NCBI GenBank assembly: GCA_051294375.1
Contig: CM119265.1
Span: 1,378,161-1,442,160, forward strand
Direction: 5' to 3'
Source of the DNA: Paraspadella gotoi
Taxonomy: Eukaryota > Chaetognatha
Length of the DNA stretch: 64,000 nt
Shown here: positions 48,613-58,310 of the stretch, in pieces
Position numbering within the stretch: the first letter of the stretch is position 1
Layout: every line of letters starts with the position of its first letter
Notes under the pieces: generated by a model
Databases searched by the model: none
What the model was told of the DNA's origin: nothing
What the model saw: the letters and a program-made list of their open reading frames with translations, nothing else
Position numbers and translations under genes: made by a program

Positions 48613-48732
48613 CTAGAACGCAAGAAATGTCAATGATGAAGATGATTGTCAGAATAATAAGAATTGCTCTATTTGATTTACTAATATTATTTATATCTAT
48701 AAAAAGTTAAAGATTTTAAGCTGTCCTTATGA

Positions 48733-48850
48733 TTTCCTGGTGCCAGTGGCAGCCATCACTACTGAGGGTTCAAATCCCTTAGAGCCATCAGGTGAGATTC
48801 CCGGCTGCTTCCATTCCTTATTAATTTTAATAAATACCAAAAGAGAAGCA
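48733..48850 (+). repeat. tRNA-derived SINE-like segment, intronic
   Basis: B-box match 'gagggttcaaatcccttag' about 35 bp after an A-box-like 'gtgccagtggcagcc', followed by an AT-rich 'aataaatacc' tail. Confidence 0.5.
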
Positions 48851-49105
48851 TTAAGTGAAAAGAAGAGAATGTACAATTGTACATTAAAGTTTGAGCGACT
48901 GAACAATGTTTTTTGCTGCCTTTGTACATGTAACAACAAATGTTTGAGCCCTTTTTTAAAAAAAAAATTGCACCAAAAGTTTTTTTTCTCCATGACTATT
49001 ATCGACCTATAATATCTTTCATAATAAAAAAAATCTAACAATATTTATTTTCGCAATGTGCCCTTTGTTTGTAAAATTCCCATGCCTTCCTTGAGCGACA
49101 CCTAC

Positions 49106-49549
49106 CTCTTTGTAGTAATAGCACAACTTTTTCAATTCCGGGTCGAAAAATTTTCCGGTTTTCTTGTCAAAACCTATCTGACAGGCCAGTAATTCGGCCC
49201 CATAGTCGGTCGGTTGAACACCCGACGGTGACAGGGTGGTGGGCGAAGTCGACGCCGTTCCTCTTGTTCCTGACCCAGTCGTCCCGGACGGCCCAGTGGG
49301 CACGGGCGTCGATTGAGTGGAGACGACGCCAGAGGCCGAAGTCGCGTCACTCGCGTTCCGACTCGACGAAGAAATTGGAGGATAGATGGGAAGGTGGGAG
49401 TCGGGTTCGCGATCCTTTGGACTGTTGACTGGAGGAAGTAGAAGGACGATGAGGACGATGATGAAGATGATGATTGCGAAGGTGATGAAGAATCCAATGC
49501 CGATGTAGCGAAGACGACGGTTCCTTGCGTCGGACTTTGCGTAAGACAT
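49106..49549 (-). CDS. Exon 1: type II membrane anchor with Ser/Thr stalk
   Basis: Starts MSYAKSDARNRRLRY at ATG 49549, where the first in-frame Met sits before a basic stop-transfer-like stretch. A 25-residue membrane segment follows (IGIGFFITFAIIIFIIVLIV and on). A Ser/Thr/Pro/Gly-rich stalk of about 80 residues, likely O-glycosylated, leads to the start of the ectodomain (CQIGFDKKTGKFFDPELKKL, CYYYKE). The donor is KE/GTAGGT, phase 0. With exons 2-4 the product is 292 residues with no recognised domain: a surface protein of unknown role. It is transcribed in the same direction as the lectin and XKR-like genes upstream. Confidence 0.7.
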
Positions 49550-50478
49550 GATTATTTAATATGATCTTAAATGAGATGGAATTTCTCAAATCTCATTCAC
49601 ACATTGCAGTACCATGATGGAAAAGAAAAATTGTCGCGGTTACTTTCCAGCTATTTCTCGGCGTTTTAATGTGAGAATCTAAAAATAAAACTTACATATC
49701 GAGAAAGTTTAGTCTTTTGTGATTCCTATGAGCTGTGTCTCATTTATGTACGACAAAAAATACAAGAGTTCCATGCAAAAGAAAATGAGTTATCCAAAAA
49801 AATGCTTCCTTCTTTTTTATCTTTTTCATATGTATAATTTTTATTTATACTAATTTCCGGTTCTTTTTTATTACTTTTTGAGTTAAAAGTCCCTGCCTTT
49901 TCTCAGTCGCATGTCAAATAGTTATTGCATCATCTCCATTAGGATAGATTCAGGGATGAATCTTTATTCATATGTCAAAAAATAGCGGCATTAAAAATAC
50001 ATTAATGCTGGAGATGCTCCAGAATATTTTTTTTATATTGTAAAGTATCACCAAAAGTTATAATGCTCCGGGTAACCTTTCTATGAGCAAAGTTATCATT
50101 TTTATTTACCTCTGGATGTATTATCAGAACCAAAATTCAAACAAGTCAAAAAAAAAATTAAGATTTTGTTGAAATGAAAGACAATAACTTGCATCATCAC
50201 ATTATGGAACAACAACTCAAGCCTGGTTTACTTTATAGGGAATCTATCTTTTTCACTGTTTGCCAAGGACCACTTTTTGCCCAAAATCTGATAAAAAATA
50301 TTAAGTCAGAGATATAATATTAACAATAATGTGAGTAGTTCTCTTGATCAAAAAGAAGTGAAAACAGTTGGAGACAACCTCTTTTGGAAGTATTCGAATG
50401 CATTAAATAATTTTATGCTGTTGAGAAATAATCTTTTTATTCAGTCCTAGGGAGGTCATATTACATATTAAAACCTAT
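49550..50478. other. Intergenic stretch, nothing recognised
   Basis: AT-rich. The promoter of the minus-strand gene starting at 49549 should lie here, but no clear core element was identified. Confidence 0.4.
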
Positions 50479-50667
50479 TTAACAGCCAAAAAATATATTT
50501 GACAATGAAATTAACCGACATTTTTTTTTCATCATGGTATTAAATCTAAATGTGTCTAATTTAATTTTGGATTGGGGAAAAGGGGAAAAGGGAGAAAAGG
50601 GGAGAAGAAAGCATTTTTGGACGTCACTCGCGAACGGACCCGGGGTATTTGGCACTCTTTTTTGATC
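50479..50667 (-). CDS. Possible terminal exon, unknown protein
   Basis: Acceptor-like 'ttgctttactgtcttag', then a phase 1 frame QKRVPNTPGPFASDVQKCFL, a Pro/Phe stretch, KIKLDTFRFNTMMKKKCRLI, then SLSNIFFGC and stop. The Pro/Phe part comes from a simple 'ccttttctccc' repeat, so the frame could be accidental. It lies between the four-exon gene and a HINE element. Confidence 0.25.
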   Translation of the reverse strand, partial: DQKRVPNTPGPFASDVQKCFLLPFSPFSPFPQSKIKLDTFRFNTMMKKKCRLISLSNIFFGC

Positions 50668-50756
50668 TAAGACAGTAAAGCAAGTAATTTTGAAATTCTT
50701 CATAGTAAAAGTATAGGCATCTCGGTTATTGTCATAACGGGGTGAGAGGAATATAT

Positions 50757-51855
50757 TCGAACAAGTTTGAGCAAACAATGTCGGATCTGCCTACGGTAAT
50801 TAAGCGGTAATTCTTTCAATTTGTGATCCTAACTGATCATAACAGATCGTACCATACCGAACCAGTGGCTGCGCCAATACATGTAAATCGCTTGCAACGG
50901 ATTAAACTGAACTTACTATGGTAGAAATAATTACAAATAAAGTACTGCCTCAGTACAAATAATTTTTTTACTATTAATTTTTTTTAACTTGCATCATATT
51001 TTCAACTTGCATCATTATTTTAACTTGAATGATTTTTTCAATTCGCATCATTTTTTCAACTTGCATCATTTTTTAACCTTGCACCATTTTTTAACTTGCA
51101 TCATTTTTTCTAATTCCATCCTTTTTTCACTTTAATTTATTGATTGATTAATTAATTAATTAATTAATTAATTAAAACATTTATGAGTAATCATAAATAA
51201 TAAAATTCAAATCAACTTGACTTTCGTTTCATTTCCACTCCTCGATTCTGCTCAAGCCTCAATCACACACTTTCCTACCCACACACAAAATTTCATCTCA
51301 ATCTATCCATCCAATTATGATTTAAAAAAATAATCATGGGCTATTAAAACTATTAAAAAGATTCAAGTAAATGTAACTTATGTTTTTTTCCATTTAAACT
51401 CATTTCCACTAGCTTGATTCCATCGAAAATTTATATCCAGCTTCATCACACGCTCTCCTACCCATGATTAATTATAATTATTATGGGTTAAGATTAGTAT
51501 AAAGATTTAAGTAAATGTGACTCATGTTTTTTCCATTTAAACTCATTTTCACTCGCACGATTCCATCGAAGCTTTATATCAATCACACACTTTCCTACCC
51601 ACACACAAAATTTCATCCCAATCCGACCTTTCAATCATGAGTAAATTAAGTTTTTTACTAGGGGGACGGGCGGACGGACGGACGGACGGACAGACAGACA
51701 GACAGACGGACGGACGGACATCATATTTTTACATAATTTATCATAATTTGATGTTCTGAAATGATTTGAGTAATTGCCCGACAAGATTAAGGGGGCGGAC
51801 CGACGGAACGACAAAGTGGATTATATGATAAGCAGATCCGACTAAAAACATGCCA
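50757..51855 (+). mobile_element. HINE/pearl-like element, longest copy
   Basis: Left terminus 'acaagtttgagcaaacaatg', a block of 'acttgcatcattttttcaac' repeats (50985-51130), a TTAATTAA zone, three core units (51225, 51400, 51535), (ACGG)n mixed with (ACAG)n (51660-51720), the 3' block and hairpin ending 'agcagatccgactaaaaac'. Confidence 0.75.
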
Positions 51856-51923
51856 ATTTGGACCACACTAAAGTCTGAAAGTCTCATCAAAAACACTAAT
51901 CATATCATTTAATTCATATTGTA

Positions 51924-52118
51924 TCATTCAATTATTATCAATAATTCATTTTTCACCTTCTCCTTCTCTTTTGCTTCGTGTGATAACGCAGCACCGGAGG
52001 CTCCCTGCGCTGAAGCGGCGGCGGGCTGCGACGATTTTGCTACCTTTTTCTCCGGCGCGCTGTTTAGTTTCGGGTCATTCTCGTACATACGAAAGATTTC
52101 CGCGTCATCTGGTTCCAT
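51924..52118 (-). CDS. Small acidic/Lys-rich ORF, possible first exon
   Basis: ATG at 52118 sits in a strong context (GGCGCCATGGAA). It opens MEPDDAEIFRMYENDPKLNS, then APEKKVAKSSQPAAASAQGA, then a Lys/Glu stretch and stop at 51924 (64 codons). GC content and codon use differ from the AT-rich flanks, which supports coding. It may be a first exon with donor AAG/GTAGCA or AAG/GTGAAA. No family was recognised. Confidence 0.45.
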   Translation of the reverse strand: MEPDDAEIFRMYENDPKLNSAPEKKVAKSSQPAAASAQGASGAALSHEAKEKEKVKNELLIIIE

Positions 52119-52589
52119 GGCGCCGAGTTGTTATGTCGATGACAGATCGGGTATAACGAAAACGCGTTTAGCGAAATTCCGTCTCACGAAGGATACGTTT
52201 TTTTTTCTTATTTAGCCAAACTAATGTTCAGACCGATTGCAAAAAAATAAAGAGGAAAAAAATGCTAATTAATTCAATTTTTAGCTATTTTAATTAAATT
52301 TAAAAGTCTTTTGTAAAGGAGATTTTTAAAAAGTCAATGAGAGATTTAAAAAATATATCGCGAAAGGAAAATATCATTGTTAATATATTTTTGAATTAAA
52401 GAGTTTGATGATATATATTTATTATTTTAAAAATATGATAACTATGGTCTCTCTCTCTCTTTTTTTTTCCTTATTTTTTTCTTTTTTCGTTATTTCATTT
52501 TGCTTGCTATTTTTGTTTTCTTTCCTTTTATACTTACAAACTGTAACACTTTCATATAAATGTATTTATGTTTTAAAACTATGAAATTG

Positions 52590-52760
52590 GTACAACCAAT
52601 ATTTAAACTATGAATTCATTTAATAAATAAGCTATCTTTCCCCTGACTTTGGACGGGCTTTGGTGGTTTAAGGCCGGTTTAAAGCAGGTTCCTCAAAGCT
52701 TTCAATCAAGATTCTCACACAGTCTCATTTATTCACTCCTATGTTTGAACTACATACTCA
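52590..52760 (-). repeat. Dispersed repeat, family R
   Basis: Shares 'aattcatttaataaataagc' and 'ggacgggctttggtggttta' with the other R copies. Confidence 0.65.
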
Positions 52761-52819
52761 TCTTCAGTCCACTTAGCACCTTATCCACACGGATGAACCC
52801 AGAGTGAGTTAATCGGGGC

Positions 52820-53115
52820 TTTTTCTTCTTCACTAACCATCAGCCAATCAGGAACCTTTTTCACAAGTCATCAGCCAATTATTGCCCCCGTGTTCTCCTT
52901 AGCAAATAATCAGCCAATCGTTACCCTACTCTGCATATTATATGAGCCAATTAGGGGCCCCCGTTTTTTTTTCTTTAAAAATAATCCGCCAATCATTACC
53001 CTAAATCTGCAAATCATATAAGTCAATCCGGGGCCCCCTGTTTTTTTCTTTAAAAATAATCAGCCAATCATTACTCTAAATCTGCAAATCATATCAGCCA
53101 ATCAGGGCCCCCGTT
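52820..53115. repeat. CCAAT-bearing minisatellite overlapping the lectin stop codon
   Basis: Three to four units of about 75-85 bp contain 'atcagccaatcattaccc', 'aaatctgcaaatcatatcag' and 'gggcccccgttttttt'. The last unit runs into the end of the lectin ORF, so the final residues (KRGP and stop, 53102-53113) are written in repeat sequence. Confidence 0.8.
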
Positions 53116-53404
53116 TTTGCTCTTCTTCACAAATCGTCATAAAATATGAGAAATCGGGCGCTTCGTCTTCAAATAGTCCATCGCGGTTGATGACGCCGAC
53201 AACAAGGTTCGTATAATGAGAGATAAAAATGCCTTCGTCTGTCATGCCGTCTGGCTGTCCGTACGCCCACGGCACATTTGCGACGCCCGTTCTGTTCAGC
53301 CATCTGTCTGTGTCTCCCTCCAGCCGTATCAAGCCTGTCCAGAATTTTGGGTCATCCTCGTAACCAACGTTGAGCAGGAAGCCGGCCGCTTCTTTTACAA
53401 GCTC
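53102..53404 (-). CDS. Lectin gene exon 6: C-terminal part of CTLD3
   Basis: Acceptor 'aaacttacaaacag' with phase 0 entry; 101 codons. It encodes ELVKEAAGFLLNVGYEDDPK, FWTGLIR (a WIGL-type motif), WAYGQPDG (the QPD motif that in classical C-type lectins favours galactose-type ligands), VINRDG in the place of the WND loop, and the closing TICEEE. With exon 5 it forms a complete C-type-lectin-like domain at the C-terminus. The stop lies in the adjoining minisatellite. Confidence 0.8.
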   Translation of the reverse strand, partial: ELVKEAAGFLLNVGYEDDPKFWTGLIRLEGDTDRWLNRTGVANVPWAYGQPDGMTDEGIFISHYTNLVVGVINRDGLFEDEAPDFSYFMTICEEEQKRGP

Positions 53405-53763
53405 CTGTTTGTAAGTTTGATGATAGGTTCCGTTAATTTTTTGAGGGAATTTTTAACTTAGTTAAAATCATGTCAAATTTATTGAAATATGTTAATCTTG
53501 AAGAATAACATCGCTTTCTGAGGTTAACACATATATTTTTTTAAAAATATTTTGGTTAATATTGCTTAATTATAACAAAGTAAAATGAAAAAAGACACTA
53601 ACTAAAAATATTTTTGTAAACAGAGAGAGAAAGAAAGAAAGAGAGAGTCAAAGAGAAACAATGAGGGAGAAATTGAAAGGTCAAGTAAGAACACCATAAA
53701 TTCAAGGAAAGAATCACTCTCTCTTTCTTTCTCTCTCTGTTTAAAATTTTGTTTTAGTTCGTA

Positions 53764-53960
53764 CGGTGGACTAAAATCCACCGACCGTTTATCAGCGGCC
53801 ATTGGTGCAAGAGGCAAGTCATTCGTCTCCCAACCCAAAGGTCCGGGGTTCTAGCCTGGTGGTCGCCTCGCTGGTAAGATGGACGGGGCGCTTAATCCGC
53901 TTGTAACATGCCGTTGCAACCTGATCCGAGCTAAGGGACTGATTACATTGAACGTTTCTA
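53764..53960 (+). repeat. tRNA-derived SINE in lectin intron 5
   Basis: 'ggtggactaaaatccaccga' and 'aaggtccggggttctagcct' match the copy at 41262. It is inserted in the roughly 770-bp intron, antisense to the gene. Confidence 0.6.
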
Positions 53961-54171
53961 TTACTATCATTTCGCTTTCTCACTACAAGTGAATTATGGT
54001 TAAACAATATTAATATATGTGTTAACCTCATAAAGCGAAGTTATTCTTCAACATTATGTCTTCACAACACATATTCGATGACTCTAAAGCAATAAATATG
54101 TTAATCGTAATATTAGCACTATACCCTTCACGAACTACACACCAAATGGAATACTCATCACACGCGCTTAC

Positions 54172-54350
54172 TTGGACGGCGGTTAATTTATCCCGAGTAT
54201 CAAGATTAGCAACGTGACTTTTTGTCATTAGCCTTGTCGACTTAATGGAACATAAATCTGTGGCACCTGGAACACCTTCTTCTCCGTAAAACTTTATTCG
54301 ACCTTGAACACAAAAAGCATTATGACCTGATTTGGAAATTGCCTCTCCTC
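54172..54350 (-). CDS. Lectin gene exon 5: N-terminal part of CTLD3
   Basis: Enters in phase 1 as exon 4 requires and leaves in phase 0 at the strong donor CAA/GTAAGC, which exon 6 requires; 179 bp. It encodes GEAISKSGHNAFCVQGRIKF, YGEEGVPGATDLCSIKSTRL and ANLDTRDKLTAVQ. The last part reads straight into ELVKEAAG of exon 6, giving the usual CTLD helix. The acceptor (gatgagaag) lacks a pyrimidine tract and is the weakest point of this gene model. Confidence 0.65.
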
Positions 54351-54624
54351 CTTCTCATCTCTCAATAACCTGTGCATGCGATGTCATTACAAGAATTAAT
54401 TTATTGTTCTAAAATGTTTAATTCATATATTTTTGTGTAAAAAAAATCAAAAAGGCAATGAAATTCACTGTAAACAATTCAAACGTTTTTCTGGGGTATT
54501 TTTCATATAAATTTGAACAATTTAGTTTATTTTTTGGTATAATTTTTACCATTAACTAGTTTTGTTCAAAATTAGTACTTAGATTAAATCTACTATGTCA
54601 ATGACTAAATCTAAATTTCCTCAC

Positions 54625-54771
54625 CAAAATGAAGACTAAAAGTCGATCCTTCGACTTCAACAGTAAAATTTGGCTTCAATGTTGGTCTTTCACACACAAA
54701 GGGATAAGTGGCGCTGCGTTCATCGTCGGCAATGTGTCCCGTGATGACATCCAGCACTGCAGCAGCGCCAA
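54625..54771 (-). CDS. Lectin gene exon 4: end of CTLD2
   Basis: Acceptor 'attttctacag', donor TTTG/GTGAGG, 147 bp, phase 1 on both sides. It encodes GAAAVLDVITGHIADDERSA, then TYPFVCERP (the standard C-terminal beta strand and Cys of a CTLD), then a linker KPNFTVEVEGSTFSLHF. It completes the domain begun in exon 3. Confidence 0.75.
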
Positions 54772-54810
54772 CTGTAGAAAATATTATTGGCAGCCAAAAT
54801 TGTCATTTTA

Positions 54811-54892
54811 TGACGTCATATGAGGTCATATGAGGTCATATGACGTCCTTTATGATGACGTCATCTAATATATATGAGGTCATTACAACTGG
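54811..54892. promoter_or_regulatory. Cluster of TGACGTCA (CRE-like) palindromes
   Basis: TGACGTCATATGAGGTCATA and further TGACGTCC / TGACGTCATC copies occur within about 80 bp, 40 bp upstream of lectin exon 4 inside intron 3. TGACGTCA is the CREB/ATF site; regulatory use here is only inferred. Confidence 0.4.
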
Positions 54893-55267
54893 GAAGAGGT
54901 ATGTGCCAAACTTACTTTCGATTCGAATTTTTGTTTCTATTTTTAGCTTTTAATTTTTGTATCTGATTACTACAGTTTTGTTGTCTATTATCAGTCAACT
55001 ATAAATATTTTTAACAATAAAATAATAATAGAAAATTTTGTTACAGAGATTCCGACACTATAATCAACTTTGTCGGTCCGTCGGTCCACCCCCAAAATCT
55101 TGTCGGTAAATCATTTTTATCATATCAAAACATCAGATTATATTAAATTATTAAAAAAAAATGTCTGTCCGTCTGTCTGTCTGTCTGTCCATCCGTCTGT
55201 CCCTCCCTCCCCCCTTAGTAAAAAACTCCCATTACTGTTGATTGGATGGTTGGATTGTCATAAAATA

Positions 55268-55846
55268 AACAAGTTTGAGCAAACAATGCCGGATCTGCCC
55301 ACGATCATTAGCGGTAAACCATTGAACAGATTGATTAATTAATATTAATTTTGTTTATTTCTGTCAAAATCGTTTTCCACTTTGTCTCGCTTTTTAATCA
55401 CAAAACAACAATATCGATCACAAAATTAATTAATTAATTAATTACAAATAATTAATTAATTACTTATATATTAATAATTAATTGATGCAGCTTGAATTTA
55501 CATTTAATATAAAAATAAAAAAAATATAGTCAAATAGTGAAATAGATTGTTTGTTTTTTCAATTTAAATCATTTCCACTTGAACGATTCCATCGAGACTT
55601 TATTTCCTGCTCAATCACACACTTTCCTAATCACACGCAAAATTTCATTCCAATCCATCCATCCAATCGCGAGTAATTATTGTTTTTTGCTAAGGTGGGA
55701 CAAACGGACGGACAGACGGACAGACATCATTTTTTTTTGCATAATTTATCATAATTCGATGTCCTGACATGATATAAGTGAATGCCCGACAAGATTGGAG
55801 GGGCGGACCGACAGACCGACAAAGTGTAAGCAGATCCAGCTAAAAA
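55268..55846 (+). mobile_element. HINE/pearl-like element in lectin intron 3
   Basis: Left end 'acaagtttgagcaaacaatg', AATTAATT zone, one core unit (55560-55680), a short (ACGG)n (55704-55727) and a worn hairpin end 'gtaagcagatccagctaaaa'. It ends 18 bp short of the splice donor of exon 3 and lies antisense to the gene. Confidence 0.75.
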
Positions 55847-55864
55847 TTTGTCCGCCAAAATAAC

Positions 55865-57049
55865 CTTGATTAATATCTATCATATCAAAGCCAAAGATCT
55901 CCATCTGGGAGCGGCGAGGCAGCTCTTCAAGAAATGCTCTTGCCAATTGTGAGGCATTAGTGGCCTTTTCCGCGGCAATTCTGTCACCATACTCCACATC
56001 CCTCATGGCTTGCAGTTTGAGAGCGGTTTCATTGGCAGCCTTTTCGGCAGATGCAACTTCTGCCTGAAGATCATCAAAAATAAAATCGATGGGTGCTCCA
56101 ACCTCGATCATTTTCTCCGTATTTTGAAGAAGAATTACAGATTTTCGCAGTTGATTAAGGATGTTATCGAGTTCATGCTTCTCCATTTCAGCTCGTTTGG
56201 CTGATTCCAGTGCCACTTTTGCGGTTTTAACAGCCTCAGCTTCCGCTGCTTGAACTGCAAAAGTGGCATCAGCAATGGCAATGGAAGAATCATCAAAACG
56301 CGTGCCATCTGGTTCTCCAGGATACCAAGGGCTCACAGTTTTACTCACTCCAAATTGAGTCCATTTAGTTCCAATGTCTTTTATCTTTCGAAGCCCCGTC
56401 CAAATCCTACGAATCTCTGAATTTGATTTTTGAACTGTTTTTCTTAAAGATTTTGATGCTGGTTCTGTGGCTAAGCTAGACAATTGTCCTCCTTTGAGGG
56501 CACAGAATCCTACTGCTTGCTCCCAATTAAGAACTTTGGAGTGAAACTCTCTAGTCAGCTCATGTTTATCAATGGTATCAGTAAAATCGACATAAAGACT
56601 CCAGTAGTTGGGCTGACACTCAAAACTTCCATGACATTCAGACCCATTAGACCACTCAAAACAATGTCCAATGCATGAATGTTCGTAACATCCAGACAAA
56701 TATTGAAGACCAAAAACGGGTTGTTTTTTGCCAAAACGAAAACTGTTATAAGAGGCTGAAATATTTGCAAGTTCATCAACATGTTTTCCAACCGTGCAAG
56801 TTGGTTTCCAAGGGCCAAATTGCGTGGGACCATATAGAGCAAAACCCTTCTGGCATCCAGAGTCCAGTACGAGGGAAGCGTTTCTTTTAAACTGAGATGA
56901 TGGTGTTGTTAAAGATATTTTGCAAAAAAACCCCAGCTTTATAGATTTAGAATTCAAAGTTATCAGCTCGCCATTTTTTGTTAAGATCATGGCCCTCTTT
57001 TTGCCATCAATTTGGTTCAAGCTGGCGGCGTCATTTATAGTTTTGTATT
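55865..57049 (-). CDS. Lectin gene exon 3: end of CTLD1, Cys-rich linker, CTLD2 with helical insert
   Basis: 1185 bp, phase 1 in and out, acceptor 'actttttacag'. It begins EYKTINDAASL and closes CTLD1 at KLGFFCKI. A Cys-rich linker of about 100 residues follows (GCYEHSCIGHCFEWSNGSEC). CTLD2 starts YWSLYVDF and has WEQAVGFCALKGGQLSSLA, RRIWTGLRK and WYPGEPDG (an EPN-like position with D). Instead of the WND strand there are about 120 residues of Ala/Glu/Lys-rich helix (AAEAEAVKTAKVALESAKRA, LQAEVASAEKAANETALKLQ, EKATNASQLARAFLEEL). CTLD2 resumes in exon 4. The donor CAAG/GTTATT is weak but gives the correct phase. Confidence 0.8.
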
Positions 57050-57305
57050 CTGTAAAAAGTAATATTAGTAAAAATAAATCATTTTCAGGGGAAAAAAATT
57101 CCAAAAGAAAAAAAAATCAGGTTGATTGATTTATAGAATATTTTTCTTAAACATTTTGGTTTTTATTATTTTAATTATTATCTTTATTTTCCTTTTCCTC
57201 CACAGCTATGATCATCTTTTTTATTGTGTTATTAACTATATTGAACTAATTTTACTAATTCTTTTTTTTCCTTACATTTTGAAAACATTCTATTTCTGGA
57301 CTCAC
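57050..57305 (-). other. Lectin intron 2
   Basis: 256-bp phase 1 intron (ACAG/GTGAGT to CTTTTTACAG/AA) splitting CTLD1 after its WVWLGL motif. Confidence 0.75.
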
Positions 57306-58019
57306 CTGTTTCATCTTCATCGCCGACCACAACACCACCACATGTTCCTTCTTTACAACATAGTCCCAGCCACACCCATTCCACATCAATATCAGACATT
57401 GTCGCCACCATTGCTTCCCTCTCCCTCTTTATCGCCCCTGGCGCCAAAATACCTCCGCTGGTCAAACAAAATTGATGAGCCTCTTTCCACGATAGAGCAT
57501 CCCCGTGAAAATAATAAAAATAATTATCTGTTATATCGGGAACGATGCTCATGTAAAGTCTGTTGGTACTTTGATAACAATCCTCTGGTAACGCAATACC
57601 TAATCCATATTGCCAACATTCTCTGAGCTCTTTCTCTTGTCCTTTACAAAAAGGCTGAAGCAGAGGATTGTTTAGAAATGAACGAAGTTTAGGATCGTAT
57701 TGAGTATTTCCGACCAACAAAACTCCTTTCTTGCCGTTCAACAGTTTCCTCGCAATTATTTTACCCAATGCCCAAATTTCAGTTGCATTCATCCAGGCGA
57801 CGCAGATGGCGCCACGCGGACTATGGTCTGACTTGGCCACAAGGGGGAACCCCCTGTCCGAATGGCAATCGGAGTGAAATTCTAAATGATAAGCAGGATT
57901 AGGACTCTCCACAGGGATCAGGCAAGTCGGGATGAGGCAGATAATGATGATGGGAATCACAAGCAAAAGCCAAAACGCAGAAGCAGGTTTTGAAGTCATT
58001 TCATCAGAGGCATTGCTTT
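57306..58019 (-). CDS. Lectin gene exon 2: membrane segment, SRCR-like region, start of CTLD1
   Basis: 714 bp, phase 1 in and out. A short spacer (ESNASDEMTSKPASA) precedes a 20-residue membrane segment (FWLLLVIPIIIICLIPTCLI) without a preceding signal peptide, so orientation is type II. Next comes a region with the order of a scavenger-receptor Cys-rich domain (GAICVAWMNATEIWALGKII, then PFCKGQEKELRECWQYG), though several family cysteines are missing. CTLD1 then begins at YFYYFHGDALSWKEAHQFCL and reaches VEWVWLGL at the exon end. The ectodomain probably binds extracellular ligands; none can be named. Confidence 0.75.
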
Positions 58020-58094
58020 CTAGAAAAATTGTAAAGTTAATGTTTCCTATATTGAGAAATAAAAACAAATATTCACAATTTAACCAATTCTCAC

Positions 58095-58203
58095 CTGTTT
58101 TTTTATCATCGGCTGCTCCACATTGGTCAATTTTCTTATTCAAGTCTTCCTCTTTCTCCATTTGTTGCTTTTTTTTATCATCATCTTCATCGTCTTTCTT
58201 CAT
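58095..58203 (-). CDS. Lectin gene exon 1: cytosolic N-terminus
   Basis: ATG at 58203 gives MKKDDEDDDKKKQQMEKEED, then LNKKIDQCGAADDKKT, to donor ACAG/GTGAGA in phase 1. The following 75-bp AT-rich intron (58020-58094) is a multiple of three and has no stop, so retention would add 25 residues. The charged, Asp/Lys-rich tail is expected in the cytoplasm. An in-frame upstream stretch starting at 58245 lacks an ATG. Full product of the six exons: about 878 residues. Confidence 0.65.
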
Positions 58204-58310
58204 TAAAGTTGATCCTTTTTCTTTCTCTACTCTAACTTGCTCCAAGCCTATTGTTCCTTTGCTTTTGCATCCACAATGTCTTCATTATCTTCGACGAAGA
58301 CACCAAAATA

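Noticed and set aside
49228-49428. Plus-strand ORF opposite the Ser/Thr stalk
   Set aside because: It is the antisense of exon 1; the minus frame has a start codon, membrane span and phase-matched donor.
55749-55864. Extension of lectin exon 3 into the downstream open frame
   Set aside because: This part is the end of a HINE element. The phase 1 donor at 55864 joins correctly to exon 4.
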